A program made the translations under genes and the position numbers. Positions 27,637-36,947 of a DNA stretch of 64,000 nt are shown piece by piece (position 1 is the stretch's first letter; each line of letters opens with the position of its first letter). Below the pieces are notes generated by a model. It did not search any database, was not told the DNA's origin, and saw only the letters and a list, made by a program, of their open reading frames with translations. The DNA is from Bacteroidota bacterium (GTDB lineage Bacteria; Bacteroidota; Bacteroidia; AKYH767-A; OLB10): contig JADJMG010000001.1 in NCBI GenBank assembly GCA_016709725.1, forward strand, positions 496,001-560,000, read 5' to 3'.

Positions 27637-28971
27637 ATGAGTAAAAAAGGCAATCAAAAAGAATCATCTTTACTTCTAGAAAAGGGGGGAATTGCGCTTT
27701 CGGTGAAAGCTGGAGGGATGATTACTCAGTATCTTTTTGTTTTTGTTGTTGCACGGATGCTTGGGCCGACCGCATTGGGTAGCTTTACTTTATCATTCAC
27801 AGTACTTCAATTATTAGCAATTCTTGGATTGCTCGGTTTAGACAATCTACTCACTAGAAAAGTCGCAGCGGCTAAAGCAGCCGATCGACCCGAAGATATT
27901 AAATCAGCGTTTATCACATCCATTAAAATAACAGCTATAAGCGCTGTGCTTCTTTCAATTTTTCTTTTTATTGCTGCTGAATACTTAGCAAATACCGTAT
28001 TTCACAAACCGCAATTAGCAACACATCTTAAAGTAATGTGCTTTGCATTAGCGCCATTTGTGTTTATTAATATACATGCTGCTGCATTTCGAGGCATGAA
28101 AAATATGATAGGTTTTACCCTTCATAAAGCAATCATTCCTTTATTCAACGTCGGCTTCATTTTTATTGGATATTATTCTGCACTAAACATTAGCCCCACA
28201 CTTGGCTATATGATTTCATGCATGTTAGTCATGATATTATATGTTATTGCTTGGAACAAATACAGTCGGTTAAAAACCGTGGAAGTTATTGAAACCACTT
28301 CCATGAAGGAGATGGCCCTAGAATCCCTTCCTATGATGATCACCGGATCCATCTTCTTTATTTTAAACTGGATCGACAATTTAGTAATTGGTATTTTTAG
28401 AACAGAACTTGAAGTTGGGTTATATGATACCGCATTTAAAATTGCTTCTGCATCCGCTATAATTTTAATGGCCATCAATGCTATTCAAGGTCCAACGTTT
28501 GCTGAATACCACAGTAAGAATGATCTGTCTAAATTACGTGAATCCATTTTTTCATCTACTAAAATGCTTTTTTATGCAACCCTTCCATTCACCATACTCA
28601 TCATAATTTTTCCAGAATGGATATTGTCCTTCTTTGGCAAAGAGTTTGAACAAGCTAGCACCGCTTTAATCATACTCTCCATTGGTAATTTCTTTAGCTC
28701 CATTACTGGTTCTGTGGGCATACTACTCCAAATGACAGGACATCAAAAGCCATACAATACCATCATACTTTTTGCTGCATTTACAAGTATCATCTTAAAC
28801 ATTATTTTAGTACCTCGAATTGGAATAACGGGTGCTGCTATTGCATCGGCAGCGGCAAAAATCATTCAAAATTTTGCAGGTAGTTTATACGTCTATAAAA
28901 AATTTGGATTCCTTTCCATCTATATTCCAGGCTTCACTGAATCTAAAAATAAATCCACACATACATTATGA
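27637..28971 (+). CDS. Oligosaccharide flippase (Wzx/PST family)
   Basis: 444 residues with about 12-14 hydrophobic helices from GGIALSVKAGGMITQYLFVF onward. It has the PST-family arrangement: an amphipathic N-terminus, then FVVARMLGPTALGSFTL, and ITGAAIASAAAKIIQN near the C-terminus. It would move lipid-linked oligosaccharides across the inner membrane. It is the first gene of the plus-strand polysaccharide locus, and its stop overlaps the start of the first sulfotransferase by four bases. It is intact. Confidence 0.9.
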   Translation: MSKKGNQKESSLLLEKGGIALSVKAGGMITQYLFVFVVARMLGPTALGSFTLSFTVLQLLAILGLLGLDNLLTRKVAAAKAADRPEDIKSAFITSIKITAISAVLLSIFLFIAAEYLANTVFHKPQLATHLKVMCFALAPFVFINIHAAAFRGMKNMIGFTLHKAIIPLFNVGFIFIGYYSALNISPTLGYMISCMLVMILYVIAWNKYSRLKTVEVIETTSMKEMALESLPMMITGSIFFILNWIDNLVIGIFRTELEVGLYDTAFKIASASAIILMAINAIQGPTFAEYHSKNDLSKLRESIFSSTKMLFYATLPFTILIIIFPEWILSFFGKEFEQASTALIILSIGNFFSSITGSVGILLQMTGHQKPYNTIILFAAFTSIILNIILVPRIGITGAAIASAAAKIIQNFAGSLYVYKKFGFLSIYIPGFTESKNKSTHTL

Positions 28972-29873
28972 AACCAAATTTCCTAGTTGCAGGTGTTGCA
29001 AAATGTGGAACCACATCGTTATTTCATTATTTAGAACAACATCCTGAAGTATGTATACCAAAAAAGGAAACATTTTTCTTTATTTCTGAATTATACGAAA
29101 ACCAATCGGAAGATGTGCGTGGAAGAAGAGACCATTCACGCATCATTTTTACTGAAGAGAACTACAATCAACTTTACGCCAAATGCCAAGGAGGTGCCAT
29201 TGGTGAAGTATCAACTTGCTATCTTCACTATCACGATACAGCCATACCACACATCAAAAAAACATTAGGAGACATTCCAATAATCATAGTTATTCGACAA
29301 CCCGTTGAACGACTCATTAGCGGCTACAAACATTTTACAAGAATGGATAAAGAGGATCTATCACTTGAATCAGCATTAGCAGCAGAAACTAGCCGCGCTG
29401 AGTTGCGCTGGGATTTTATGTGGCAATACAAGCGATTGGGACTATATGCTGATGGAATTGCTGCTTTCCAGCAACATTTCACCAAGGTTAAAGTAATACT
29501 ACAAGAAGAGCTCACCAATCAGCCCATTGCAGTCATGCAAGAGTTGTTCAAATTTATTAATGTTGATGACTCTGTGGTTCCTGACACATCTGTAAAATAT
29601 AATATTTCAGATCCACAACAAAACAATTTTTGGTTTAAATATCTCTTTCAAAACAAAAATGTAAAAACACTTTTGAAACCAATCACCCATCTTCTGATTG
29701 AGGAAAAAACCAGAAGGAAAATAATGCATAAATTTAGAAAGCCTTCGAAAAAAGGTGAAAACAAATTGACTCTAGATACAGAATTAAAAACAGAATTAAT
29801 GAATTTTTATAGAAATGACATCATCAGAACACAACAACTTATCAATCGTGATCTATCAAGTTGGTTAAAATAA
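28968..29873 (+). CDS. Sulfotransferase 1 (PAPS-dependent, intact)
   Basis: 301 residues. The 5'-phosphosulfate loop is AKCGTTSL (11-18). The 3'-phosphate site is IIIVIRQPVERLISGYKHF, with R110 and S118. The C-terminus INRDLSSWLK is shared with its neighbours. This is the heparan-sulfate-sulfotransferase-like fold (Sulfotransfer_1/3), which transfers sulfate from PAPS to sugar hydroxyls. ATGA overlap with the flippase gene shows one transcript. It is the most divergent of the four tandem copies. Confidence 0.9.
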   Translation: MKPNFLVAGVAKCGTTSLFHYLEQHPEVCIPKKETFFFISELYENQSEDVRGRRDHSRIIFTEENYNQLYAKCQGGAIGEVSTCYLHYHDTAIPHIKKTLGDIPIIIVIRQPVERLISGYKHFTRMDKEDLSLESALAAETSRAELRWDFMWQYKRLGLYADGIAAFQQHFTKVKVILQEELTNQPIAVMQELFKFINVDDSVVPDTSVKYNISDPQQNNFWFKYLFQNKNVKTLLKPITHLLIEEKTRRKIMHKFRKPSKKGENKLTLDTELKTELMNFYRNDIIRTQQLINRDLSSWLK

Positions 29874-29877
29874 AGTC

Positions 29878-30835
29878 ATGATTAAAACTAACAAACCGGA
29901 CTTTTTCATTGTAGGGGCTGCTAAGTCAGGAACAACTTCGCTTTATCATTATTTGAATCAACATCCTGAGATTTATCTGTCACCCATTAAAGAACCCAAT
30001 TTTTTTTCTTCCGATATAAAAATTGAAAATTTAAGACAAAGTGTAAAAAAATAGAATAAAGGCTGAGAATATCGACCAGTTTTTCAATGACGGAATGAAA
30101 CGAACAATTCACCGTGCCTTTATCAGAGAGGAACATCAATATCTCCAATTGTTTGCTCCGGCAGCTCCGGGACAATTAAAGGGTGAAGCAAGTCCCTCCT
30201 ACCTTTACTCAGAAGTTGCCGCTAAATCTATTTTCGCGTTTAATGAAAAAGCAAAAATTATAATTATTCTGCGCGAACCTTCAAGCCGGGCATACTCACA
30301 CTATAAAATGGACCTTAAGCTTGGATTTACTCAAGACCCCTTTAAATTAGCCCTAGAAAAAGACAAAATTGCTATTCCTAAGGGCTGGGGAAGCAGCTCC
30401 CTTTACATTGAGCTTGGTCAATATTATTTGCAAGTAAAACGATATCTAGATCTATTTCCAAAAGAAAACGTGCTTATCTTGCTGCAAAAAGATCTTTACA
30501 AAAAGAAAGAAGAGACATTAAAAACTTTATTCCAATTTCTACAGGTAAAGGATGACTTTGTTCCGATCGAACCTGAATTTAGAAACGAATCAGTCATTCC
30601 AGCAAGCAGAATAACTTCCTTCCTTTTAAAATCCGATTTCATTCGAGTTAAAGCAAGGAATTTCTTAGGGCAATCTAAATTGAAAAAATATATTTTAAAT
30701 TTACTCTATAAAAAATCGGAATTTAATAATGAAGACGAACTAGTGCTTCAAGAAATAAAAAATCAATTGAAAGAAGATGTAATGCAATTATCAAAGTTAA
30801 TAAATTTCGGAAGAAGATTACAAACTATTATTTAA
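29878..30835 (+). pseudogene. Sulfotransferase 2 (frameshifted, C-terminus lost)
   Basis: ATG 29878 gives MIKTNKPDFFIVGAAKSGTT, containing the PAPS loop KSGTTSL (16-22). An A7 run (30045-30051) then leads into a TAG at codon 59. Removing one A continues the frame through KNRIKAENIDQFFNDGMKR and the 3'-phosphate site IIILREPSSRAYSHY. The end is also damaged: the expected LINRDLSSWLK is replaced by a short out-of-frame tail after KLINF, where sequence from inside a third sulfotransferase begins. So it carries an indel and a junction deletion, and is probably non-functional. Confidence 0.75.
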
Positions 30836-31514
30836 ATTTGCAGAAGGGAAGAAGCGAATAGGAGAAATAAGCAACTCTTACCTTTATAGCAATGTAGCTG
30901 CCGAAAATATTAAATCAACATTACCGGGGGTAAAATTGATCGCCATTCTAAGAAATCCTGTTGATAGAGCCTATTCTCATTATTTAGCAAACATACGTGA
31001 TGGTCGAGCTATTTTGCCCTTCAGAAAAGAGCTAGAACAGGACTTGTCGAAAACAAACAAAGGATGGGGCAAATCACATTTATACATTGAATTGGGCATG
31101 TACAACGAACAGATTAAGCGATTCAAAAAATATTTTGGTCCGGACCAGTTCAAGATCCTTCTCCAAGATGATTTAAAAGCCAATACACCAAAAGTCATAA
31201 AAGAAGTTTTTGAATTTCTGAATTTAGAATCAGAAATAAATATCAACTTTAAAGAAAAACACAACGAAGCGAAAGTTCCAAAGAATATTAAATTTATACA
31301 TTTTCTAACACAAATAGGATTGAAAAGAAAAATATTTCGGGTTCTACCTAATTCCATACAACCAAAGGTAAAGGCATTATTCTTCAAGAAAGATGGTCGA
31401 GAAAAAATGAACCTAGATGATCGAAAATGGTTAACTTCGATTTTTGCGAATGAAGTTGAAGCATTAAGCAAAGAACTAGACCGCGATCTTTCGCATTGGT
31501 TAGTGATTAAGTAA
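30804..31514 (+). pseudogene. Sulfotransferase 3 (N-terminus deleted)
   Basis: Open from 30804 in the frame SEEDYKLLFKFAEGKKRIGE, which matches about residue 70 onward of the intact copies (compare TQDEYLQLFQAKEGNRIAGE in copy 4). The frame overlaps the tail of copy 2 by some 30 bases and is preceded by an in-frame TAA. The PAPS 5' loop and start codon are gone. The 3'-phosphate site LIAILRNPVDRAYSHY and the C-terminus LDRDLSHWL are intact. The first in-frame ATG, at 30936, would give a 192-residue fragment lacking the PAPS loop. Confidence 0.72.
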
Positions 31515-31522
31515 ATTTATTT

Positions 31523-32401
31523 ATGAAACAGATTAAACCTGATTTCTTTATTATAGGTTCTCCTAAAGCGGGCACTACTGCATTGTATGCTTATCTTGCC
31601 AATCATCCTGAGGTATGTATGAGTACAGATAAAGAACCCAATTATTTCTCGAAAGAACAAATTGAAGCACAAGCACTATATTATAAAAAGAAAAACGTCA
31701 AAACACAAGATGAATATCTTCAACTTTTCCAGGCCAAGGAAGGAAATCGAATTGCAGGAGAATGTAGTGTATCCTATTTATTCTATCCTGGAGTTGCAGA
31801 AAAAATTCATCAATTTAACCCAAAGTCGAAAATTATAATTTCATTACGTGATCCTGTACAAAGGGCTTTCTCTCATTACCTTATGGATTACAGTTTAAAT
31901 CTCGTTACCGAATCCTTTGACAAAATTGTTTTTGAAGGAGAAAAAGATGAAAAGTTGAAACTATACTATCAACAATATATTCAACTTAGTCATTATCCAG
32001 AACAAATTAAAAGATACCTTTCGGTCTTTCCTAAAGATCAAGTATTACTATTCATTCATGACAATCTAATTGCGAATCCGAATGAAGAATTAAAAAGACT
32101 CTCACACTTTCTTGGAATAAACCATACAAGTTCTACAGGAAATTTAGAGCAAAGGAATGTAACAGCTAGTGCGAAATCCCCCATAGTGAAATGGCTCTAC
32201 AAACAAGAGCAATTCCGAAAATTTGTTTCGCTTTTCTTAGATCAAAAAATGAGGAGTCAACTAAAATCGAAATTATTCTCCAAAAACAATCTTCCTAAGA
32301 TGACTCTTTCTACCAAAGAATATCTTAATGCACTTTACAGACCTGAAGTTCAAGAATTAGAAAAAATCACGGGTGTTACACTTTCAAATTGGTGCAAATA
32401 A
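31523..32401 (+). CDS. Sulfotransferase 4 (PAPS-dependent, intact)
   Basis: 292 residues. PAPS loop KAGTTAL at 15-21, 3'-phosphate site IIISLRDPVQRAFSHYLMD, and the family C-terminus LEKITGVTLSNWCK. It starts 8 bases after the copy-3 remnant. N-terminal KPDFFIIGSPKAGTT and downstream KEPNYFS closely match copy 2, so copies 2 to 4 arose by tandem duplication while copy 1 is more distant. Substrate is probably the exported polysaccharide of this locus. Confidence 0.9.
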   Translation: MKQIKPDFFIIGSPKAGTTALYAYLANHPEVCMSTDKEPNYFSKEQIEAQALYYKKKNVKTQDEYLQLFQAKEGNRIAGECSVSYLFYPGVAEKIHQFNPKSKIIISLRDPVQRAFSHYLMDYSLNLVTESFDKIVFEGEKDEKLKLYYQQYIQLSHYPEQIKRYLSVFPKDQVLLFIHDNLIANPNEELKRLSHFLGINHTSSTGNLEQRNVTASAKSPIVKWLYKQEQFRKFVSLFLDQKMRSQLKSKLFSKNNLPKMTLSTKEYLNALYRPEVQELEKITGVTLSNWCK

Positions 32402-32411
32402 ATTAGTGAAA

Positions 32412-33689
32412 ATGATTGTCCCCAAAATAATATCTCTTACCAAAAAAATACTACTAATATTTTTTTCTTTCTTGTATTTTATGGTTTGCTTTAGAGTGAT
32501 TTCAAGGATTCCAATGGGCATCGTCAACGAATTTCTGTCCATATTATTCCTAGTGATCTTGTTGGTAATATTCTTTCATGATACCACTAAACAGCTTATA
32601 CATGGGAAGCTCAATCTTTTGTTCATGATCTTGGTTGCCCTCTTGATTTATCCTTTTATTAATGCTGCTCAAGCACAACTTGTTTTTAACCAGCCCTACA
32701 CGTATGGATTACTTTCACAACGATATCACTACTATATATTAGGGGCAATTGGAGTCGTCGTTTCCCTAAAAAGAAACTGGATTACTTTAGATCAATTGGA
32801 AAAATACTTTGTGTATTCTATGTACATTATACTTTTTATCATGTACTTTTTTTACATTTTTGTTGATCCGTCTCTCTTTTCTGGAACTGAGTTCGTAAAA
32901 CTCACCGGTTATAAAGGTTGGATTTATGAATTTCCAAACGGTGCCACCGCTGGACTTTTAATTTATGCTGCTATTACTGTACTAAAAGATAACAAAAGAA
33001 GACATATAATCACCCTACTGCTGTCTTTTTCTTTTTTTCCTAATTTATGGACAAGACCGATCCCAAATTTTAATTCTTGCCCTTGTTTTACTTCTTTTTT
33101 ACTTTAAACATTTAAAAGTCACTAAAATATTTTTATACTCAATACTAGGTATCCTATTTATTAGTTCTGTGGTAGTACTCCTACAACTATTCGCTCCAGA
33201 ATTCATTGAACATTATTCAGACCTCTTTGGAAATGCTTTTACAATTTTCACTGGAGAGCAAACCTCCGAATATTCAACAAATATCAGGTACTATGAAGCG
33301 GAAGTTGCATTAAAAGGGATTAGTGAACATCCTTGGCTGGGAAATGGCTTTCTTAGCTCACAGTGGAATGGCGGCTATTTACAATTTCACCGCTACTTCT
33401 ACCCTGCAGATATCGGAATTCTTGGCAATCTGTATGTTTTTGGTGTTATTGGAACACTTTTTATTACATCCCCTATGTTGCTTGTTTTATTTGGGTTTTA
33501 CAGATGAAAAAGATCAACGACTCGTATGTATTAACGTGCATCTATACCCTTTTATTTATTTTTCTTGATATGCAAAGTGCAGCGAATAACATTAAGTTTA
33601 TTGGCACACCTGCATTTTTTATAGGAGTCATCTACTACTATAGATTTTACGTATACCCTAATCGAAACGAAATGGCCACTTCAAATTAA
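32412..33689 (+). pseudogene. O-antigen polymerase/ligase-like membrane protein, two frameshifts
   Basis: Start ATG 32412 (or GTG 32406). A hydrophobic protein with about ten helices is encoded in three pieces. Piece 1 runs to an extra-base shift in the T7 run at 33032-33038. Piece 2 continues IYGQDRSQILILALVLLLFY with the periplasmic loop RYYEAEVALKGISEHPWLG and ...FLSSQWNGGY, ending in a TGA at 33505. One T missing in the T4 at 33496-33499 would join piece 3 (QMKKINDSYVLTCIYTLLF). Topology and the ALKGISEHPWLGNG motif fit the Wzy/WaaL family (O-antigen_lig). Two independent indels make it non-functional as read. Confidence 0.68.
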
Positions 33690-33834
33690 AATCTCAATTT
33701 ATTTTCCCTCATTCTACCTTCAATTTTCCATAAAATAGAGATTAAATCACACTTTACATGAAATAATTTAGTAACTTTACAATACGAGAAGTGTAATTTA
33801 CTTCTATTTTAATTTAAATTAAAAAAACAACATT

Positions 33835-35021
33835 ATGATTAAAATAATTCTTCTTTTAAGTCTATGTGTTCTAAACTTGCAAAATTCATGCAATCAAGAA
33901 ACAAAGAAAACCAGCAGTGAGGTTCCCATCCTATCAGACAATAACGTATCTGTGGACGTAGTACAAAACTCACCTACCAAAGCTATTGAAGTAGAAAATC
34001 AACAGAAAGATTTACCAGTTAATTGGCCATGGAGAGGAGTTTCAGTCGAGTCTAAAAAAACCAAACCAGAGGATCTTATCTATCTAAAATCTATTCATGT
34101 TAATTTTGTTAGAATTTTCATTAAAGGTGATAAAAGAGCCAAGAGGGAGAAAATCAATCCAACGCTTGCGTTTAATAAAGAATTAAGTTGGGCAGATAGT
34201 ATTTTGGATTTCGCAAAAAGTCAAGGCATTACTTGCATGATTGCCTTTAACAATCTAAATCTTGATCCCAATTCAGAAATTGATGATAAGCATCCTGATT
34301 TCTGGCAAAATAAAAGCTTAGTAGATAGTGCAATCAATTTGGTAGATATCATTGTAAAAAGATATCAGAACAGAGGAATTGAACTCACCGCTTACGAAGT
34401 AATTGGAGAACCCGCTGTTGAATCGCTAGGAAGAATGAAAACTCCAGATAATATCGAGGACTTTTACAAAAGAATATTGACCACTATAAGAAAGTACGAT
34501 ACACAGCGCTATTTCCTTCTTACTCCTGGTCCCTGGGGCAAACCCAATAATTACAATAAGTTTAATGGGTATGACATTAAAGATAAAAAATTAATCTACG
34601 GCGTACACATGTATCTTCCAGATCCTTTTACCCATCAAGGTGTGAAAAAACGACCACGAGGATTAAAATATCCAGGATTTATAGATCAAGTATATTGGGA
34701 TAAAAAGTACTTAGAGAAAAATTTGCGAAACTTAAAGCATTTGAAGCAAAGACAGGAAACCTTATTTTTGTAGGAGAATTTCAGAGCATCAAATGGTCAG
34801 ATGGAGGAAACATTTGGTTGAAAGACGTTGTCGATATTATCGATGAAAACAAATGGGCATGGGCCATGTATGGCTTTCAATGTGACACAGATTTCTGGGA
34901 TCCTTACTACGATGTAGTAAACAAAAAAGGTGATTCCAAAGAATGGAAAATTGAATATGTAGGTAAAGAAACAGAAGGATGGAAAATGATGGTCGATTAC
35001 TTTAAATTAAATAAAAAGTAA
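33835..35021 (+). pseudogene. GH5-like secreted glycosidase, one frameshift
   Basis: Lipoprotein-like N-terminus (LLLSLCVLNLQNSC). A TIM-barrel glycosidase follows: NWPWRGVSVES, a first strand NFVRIFIKG, YEVIGEPAVES with a GEP at the place of the catalytic NEP, and YGVHMYLPDPFTHQG. After YLEKN the frame ends early. Restoring one A in the A5 run 34717-34721 continues AKLKAFEAKTGNLIFVGEF with the likely nucleophile glutamate, then WAWAMYGFQCDTDFWDPYYD. So the lesion cuts off the nucleophile. The protein could trim or degrade the locus polysaccharide. Family assignment is by resemblance only. Confidence 0.62.
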
Positions 35022-35075
35022 TTTTACCTATTGTTATAAAGTACTCACAAAATTCTATTTGTTTTAATTTCAAGA

Positions 35076-36247
35076 GTGAAGAAAAGAAAAAACCGCATAG
35101 CACTTATCGATCCCGTTGGTGTAAAAGCTGGGATGGATCATTATGATTTATTATTGCTGTCAGGAATAAAAAGTGATACTTGTCTTGTCGATTTATATTC
35201 CAACTTCAAGCTACCTGCACACGAAGTAAATGTTAACCATGTTTTTTTTAATACAGATGTATCCAAGATAAAAGCCATCTCCAGTAATTTTTTTGGATTT
35301 CTTAAAGCCCTTCGTCAAAGTAAACAGAATCATTGCGACTGGATTATCGTGCATGTTTTTAGAGCGGGAATATTTGATTTAGTAACGTTTGCAATTACGC
35401 GAATGATGGGCTTTAAACTCTGTGCAATCGTCCACGATATCGAAAGTTTAGACACGGTTACCTTACCTTTTGTGAGAAAGACGGTGATTGGAAAATTACC
35501 ACATCTACGAATCGTCCATAATGATTTTTGCAAAAAAGAGTTGCTAAAATCATTACCACCTTTCTTGGAAAAATCGACGCATGTTATTCCGCATGTTAAC
35601 TTTCGGCACTTATTTAGTACGTATCATGATGTACCCAGTGCGTTGGAGAAATTGAAAACAAATAACGAACTGCCACAGAAAATTCATCCCGATATACAAC
35701 TTTGCTTGGACGAAAACATCCCACTCTTTTTATTTTTGGACAAATTAAAAAAGCAAAAGGTTGAGATATTCTATTGGATGCCATCACCCAAACTACTTCC
35801 AAATTCAAAGTTATCATTGCTGGAAAAGTGCGAGACGAAAATTGGGAACGCTATGAAGAAATCATTACTGTACTCAATATTAAAGACCGAATAATCCCAG
35901 TGATTCGACATATCACTGATGAGGAAAGAGATTACTTATTTTCAATTTCCCTTGCCATCATTTTACCTTATACGCGCATTTATCAGAGTGGCGTCCTATT
36001 GATGGCGATGAGTTTTCCAAAAGCGGTTATTGCCTCTGATCTCTCTCCTAACGCCGAAATAATTACGTCGGAAGAAAACGGACTTCTCTTTCAGTCGGAA
36101 AACACACTCGAGCTAGCACAAAAAATAAATTTGCTCATTAATAATCCAACACTAAGCAACACGCTGAGTGCGGTTGCATTGAAGAGTATTGAAAACAGAT
36201 TTAACCCGGCTGCTATCGGCAAACAATTCTCGGATTTATTACACTAA
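35076..36247 (+). pseudogene. GT-B (GT4-like) glycosyltransferase, frameshift plus stop
   Basis: GTG start at 35076. The N-terminal half (IALIDPVGVKAGMDHYD, WIIVHVFRAGIFD, IVHDIES, RIVHNDFC) is a GT-B fold. After IPLFLF the expected FGQIKKAKG...ILLDA appears only if one T is added to the T5 run 35733-35737. The same frame then meets a TGA at 35762-35764 before continuing TTSKFKVIIAGKVRDENW, LPYTRIYQSGVLLMAMSF (nucleotide-sugar site region) to 36247. Two lesions therefore separate the halves. It is last in the polysaccharide locus. Confidence 0.66.
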
Positions 36248-36263
36248 ATTTCAAGAGATCTTT

Positions 36264-36920
36264 TTAGTCTGGCAAATTATGTACAGTAATGGATTTAACC
36301 AATCCTGCTACTTTTTCAAAGTACACTTTACAACCCGGAAATAACTTCAACATTTCGGAAGTAGTTAGCAACCGAATTTCTTTGATGTATGTTTCTGCTC
36401 TTTCTGGAGTGCGTTTTCTACCTCTACTTAACTTTGTTTTGGTGAGAATAAAATACTTGACGGAGTAGGGAAGAAACTGAAAAAACGGAAAAAGGAAATG
36501 CGGTTCAATGGGGAAATAACGATTTGGAGTTTGAACAAAGTAATATTTACCTAATCGTACTATTTCATTCGCCATCATCACTTGCTTCTCTACAAGTGTT
36601 AAATGCTCAATTACTGAATTACTAAAAGCAAGGTCGAATGATTTACTCTGAAAATTGGAAAGGTTTGTAGCATCGCCTTTAAACACTTCAATATTTGAAT
36701 AAGGTGAATCAGAAGGCTCAATATTAATGATGGTTATTTTATAATCATTATTATTCTGAAATCCTCTAGCCTCCCAATATTTCACAGTACCGCCGACATC
36801 AAGAATGGAGATAGGCTTGGGAAAGTTATCCAATTTAGCCGCAAGAAACTTAAAACGTTTAATTCGAAAAGAATTTCCCAATGAATCTTGATCCCCAGAG
36901 TAGGCAAGTATTTTTTTCAT
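36264..36920 (-). CDS. Class I SAM-dependent methyltransferase
   Basis: 218 residues. SAM-binding motif I is ILDVGGTVKYWE (about 39-50), the acidic end of strand 2 is INIEPSD, motif II/III is FKGDATNLSNF, and FDLAFSNSVIEHL is the post-motif strand. The C-terminal half resembles Methyltransf_11 proteins of polysaccharide loci. It converges with the glycosyltransferase remnant (17 bases between stops). A substrate cannot be predicted. Confidence 0.8.
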   Translation of the reverse strand: MKKILAYSGDQDSLGNSFRIKRFKFLAAKLDNFPKPISILDVGGTVKYWEARGFQNNNDYKITIINIEPSDSPYSNIEVFKGDATNLSNFQSKSFDLAFSNSVIEHLTLVEKQVMMANEIVRLGKYYFVQTPNRYFPIEPHFLFPFFQFLPYSVKYFILTKTKLSRGRKRTPERAETYIKEIRLLTTSEMLKLFPGCKVYFEKVAGLVKSITVHNLPD

Positions 36921-36947
36921 AAATTTCTCTATCTTAAAAAAATACTT

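Noticed and set aside
27637..36247. Genomic island or prophage
   Set aside because: No integrase, transposase, tRNA or terminal repeats were found at the borders. The gene set is that of a polysaccharide locus.
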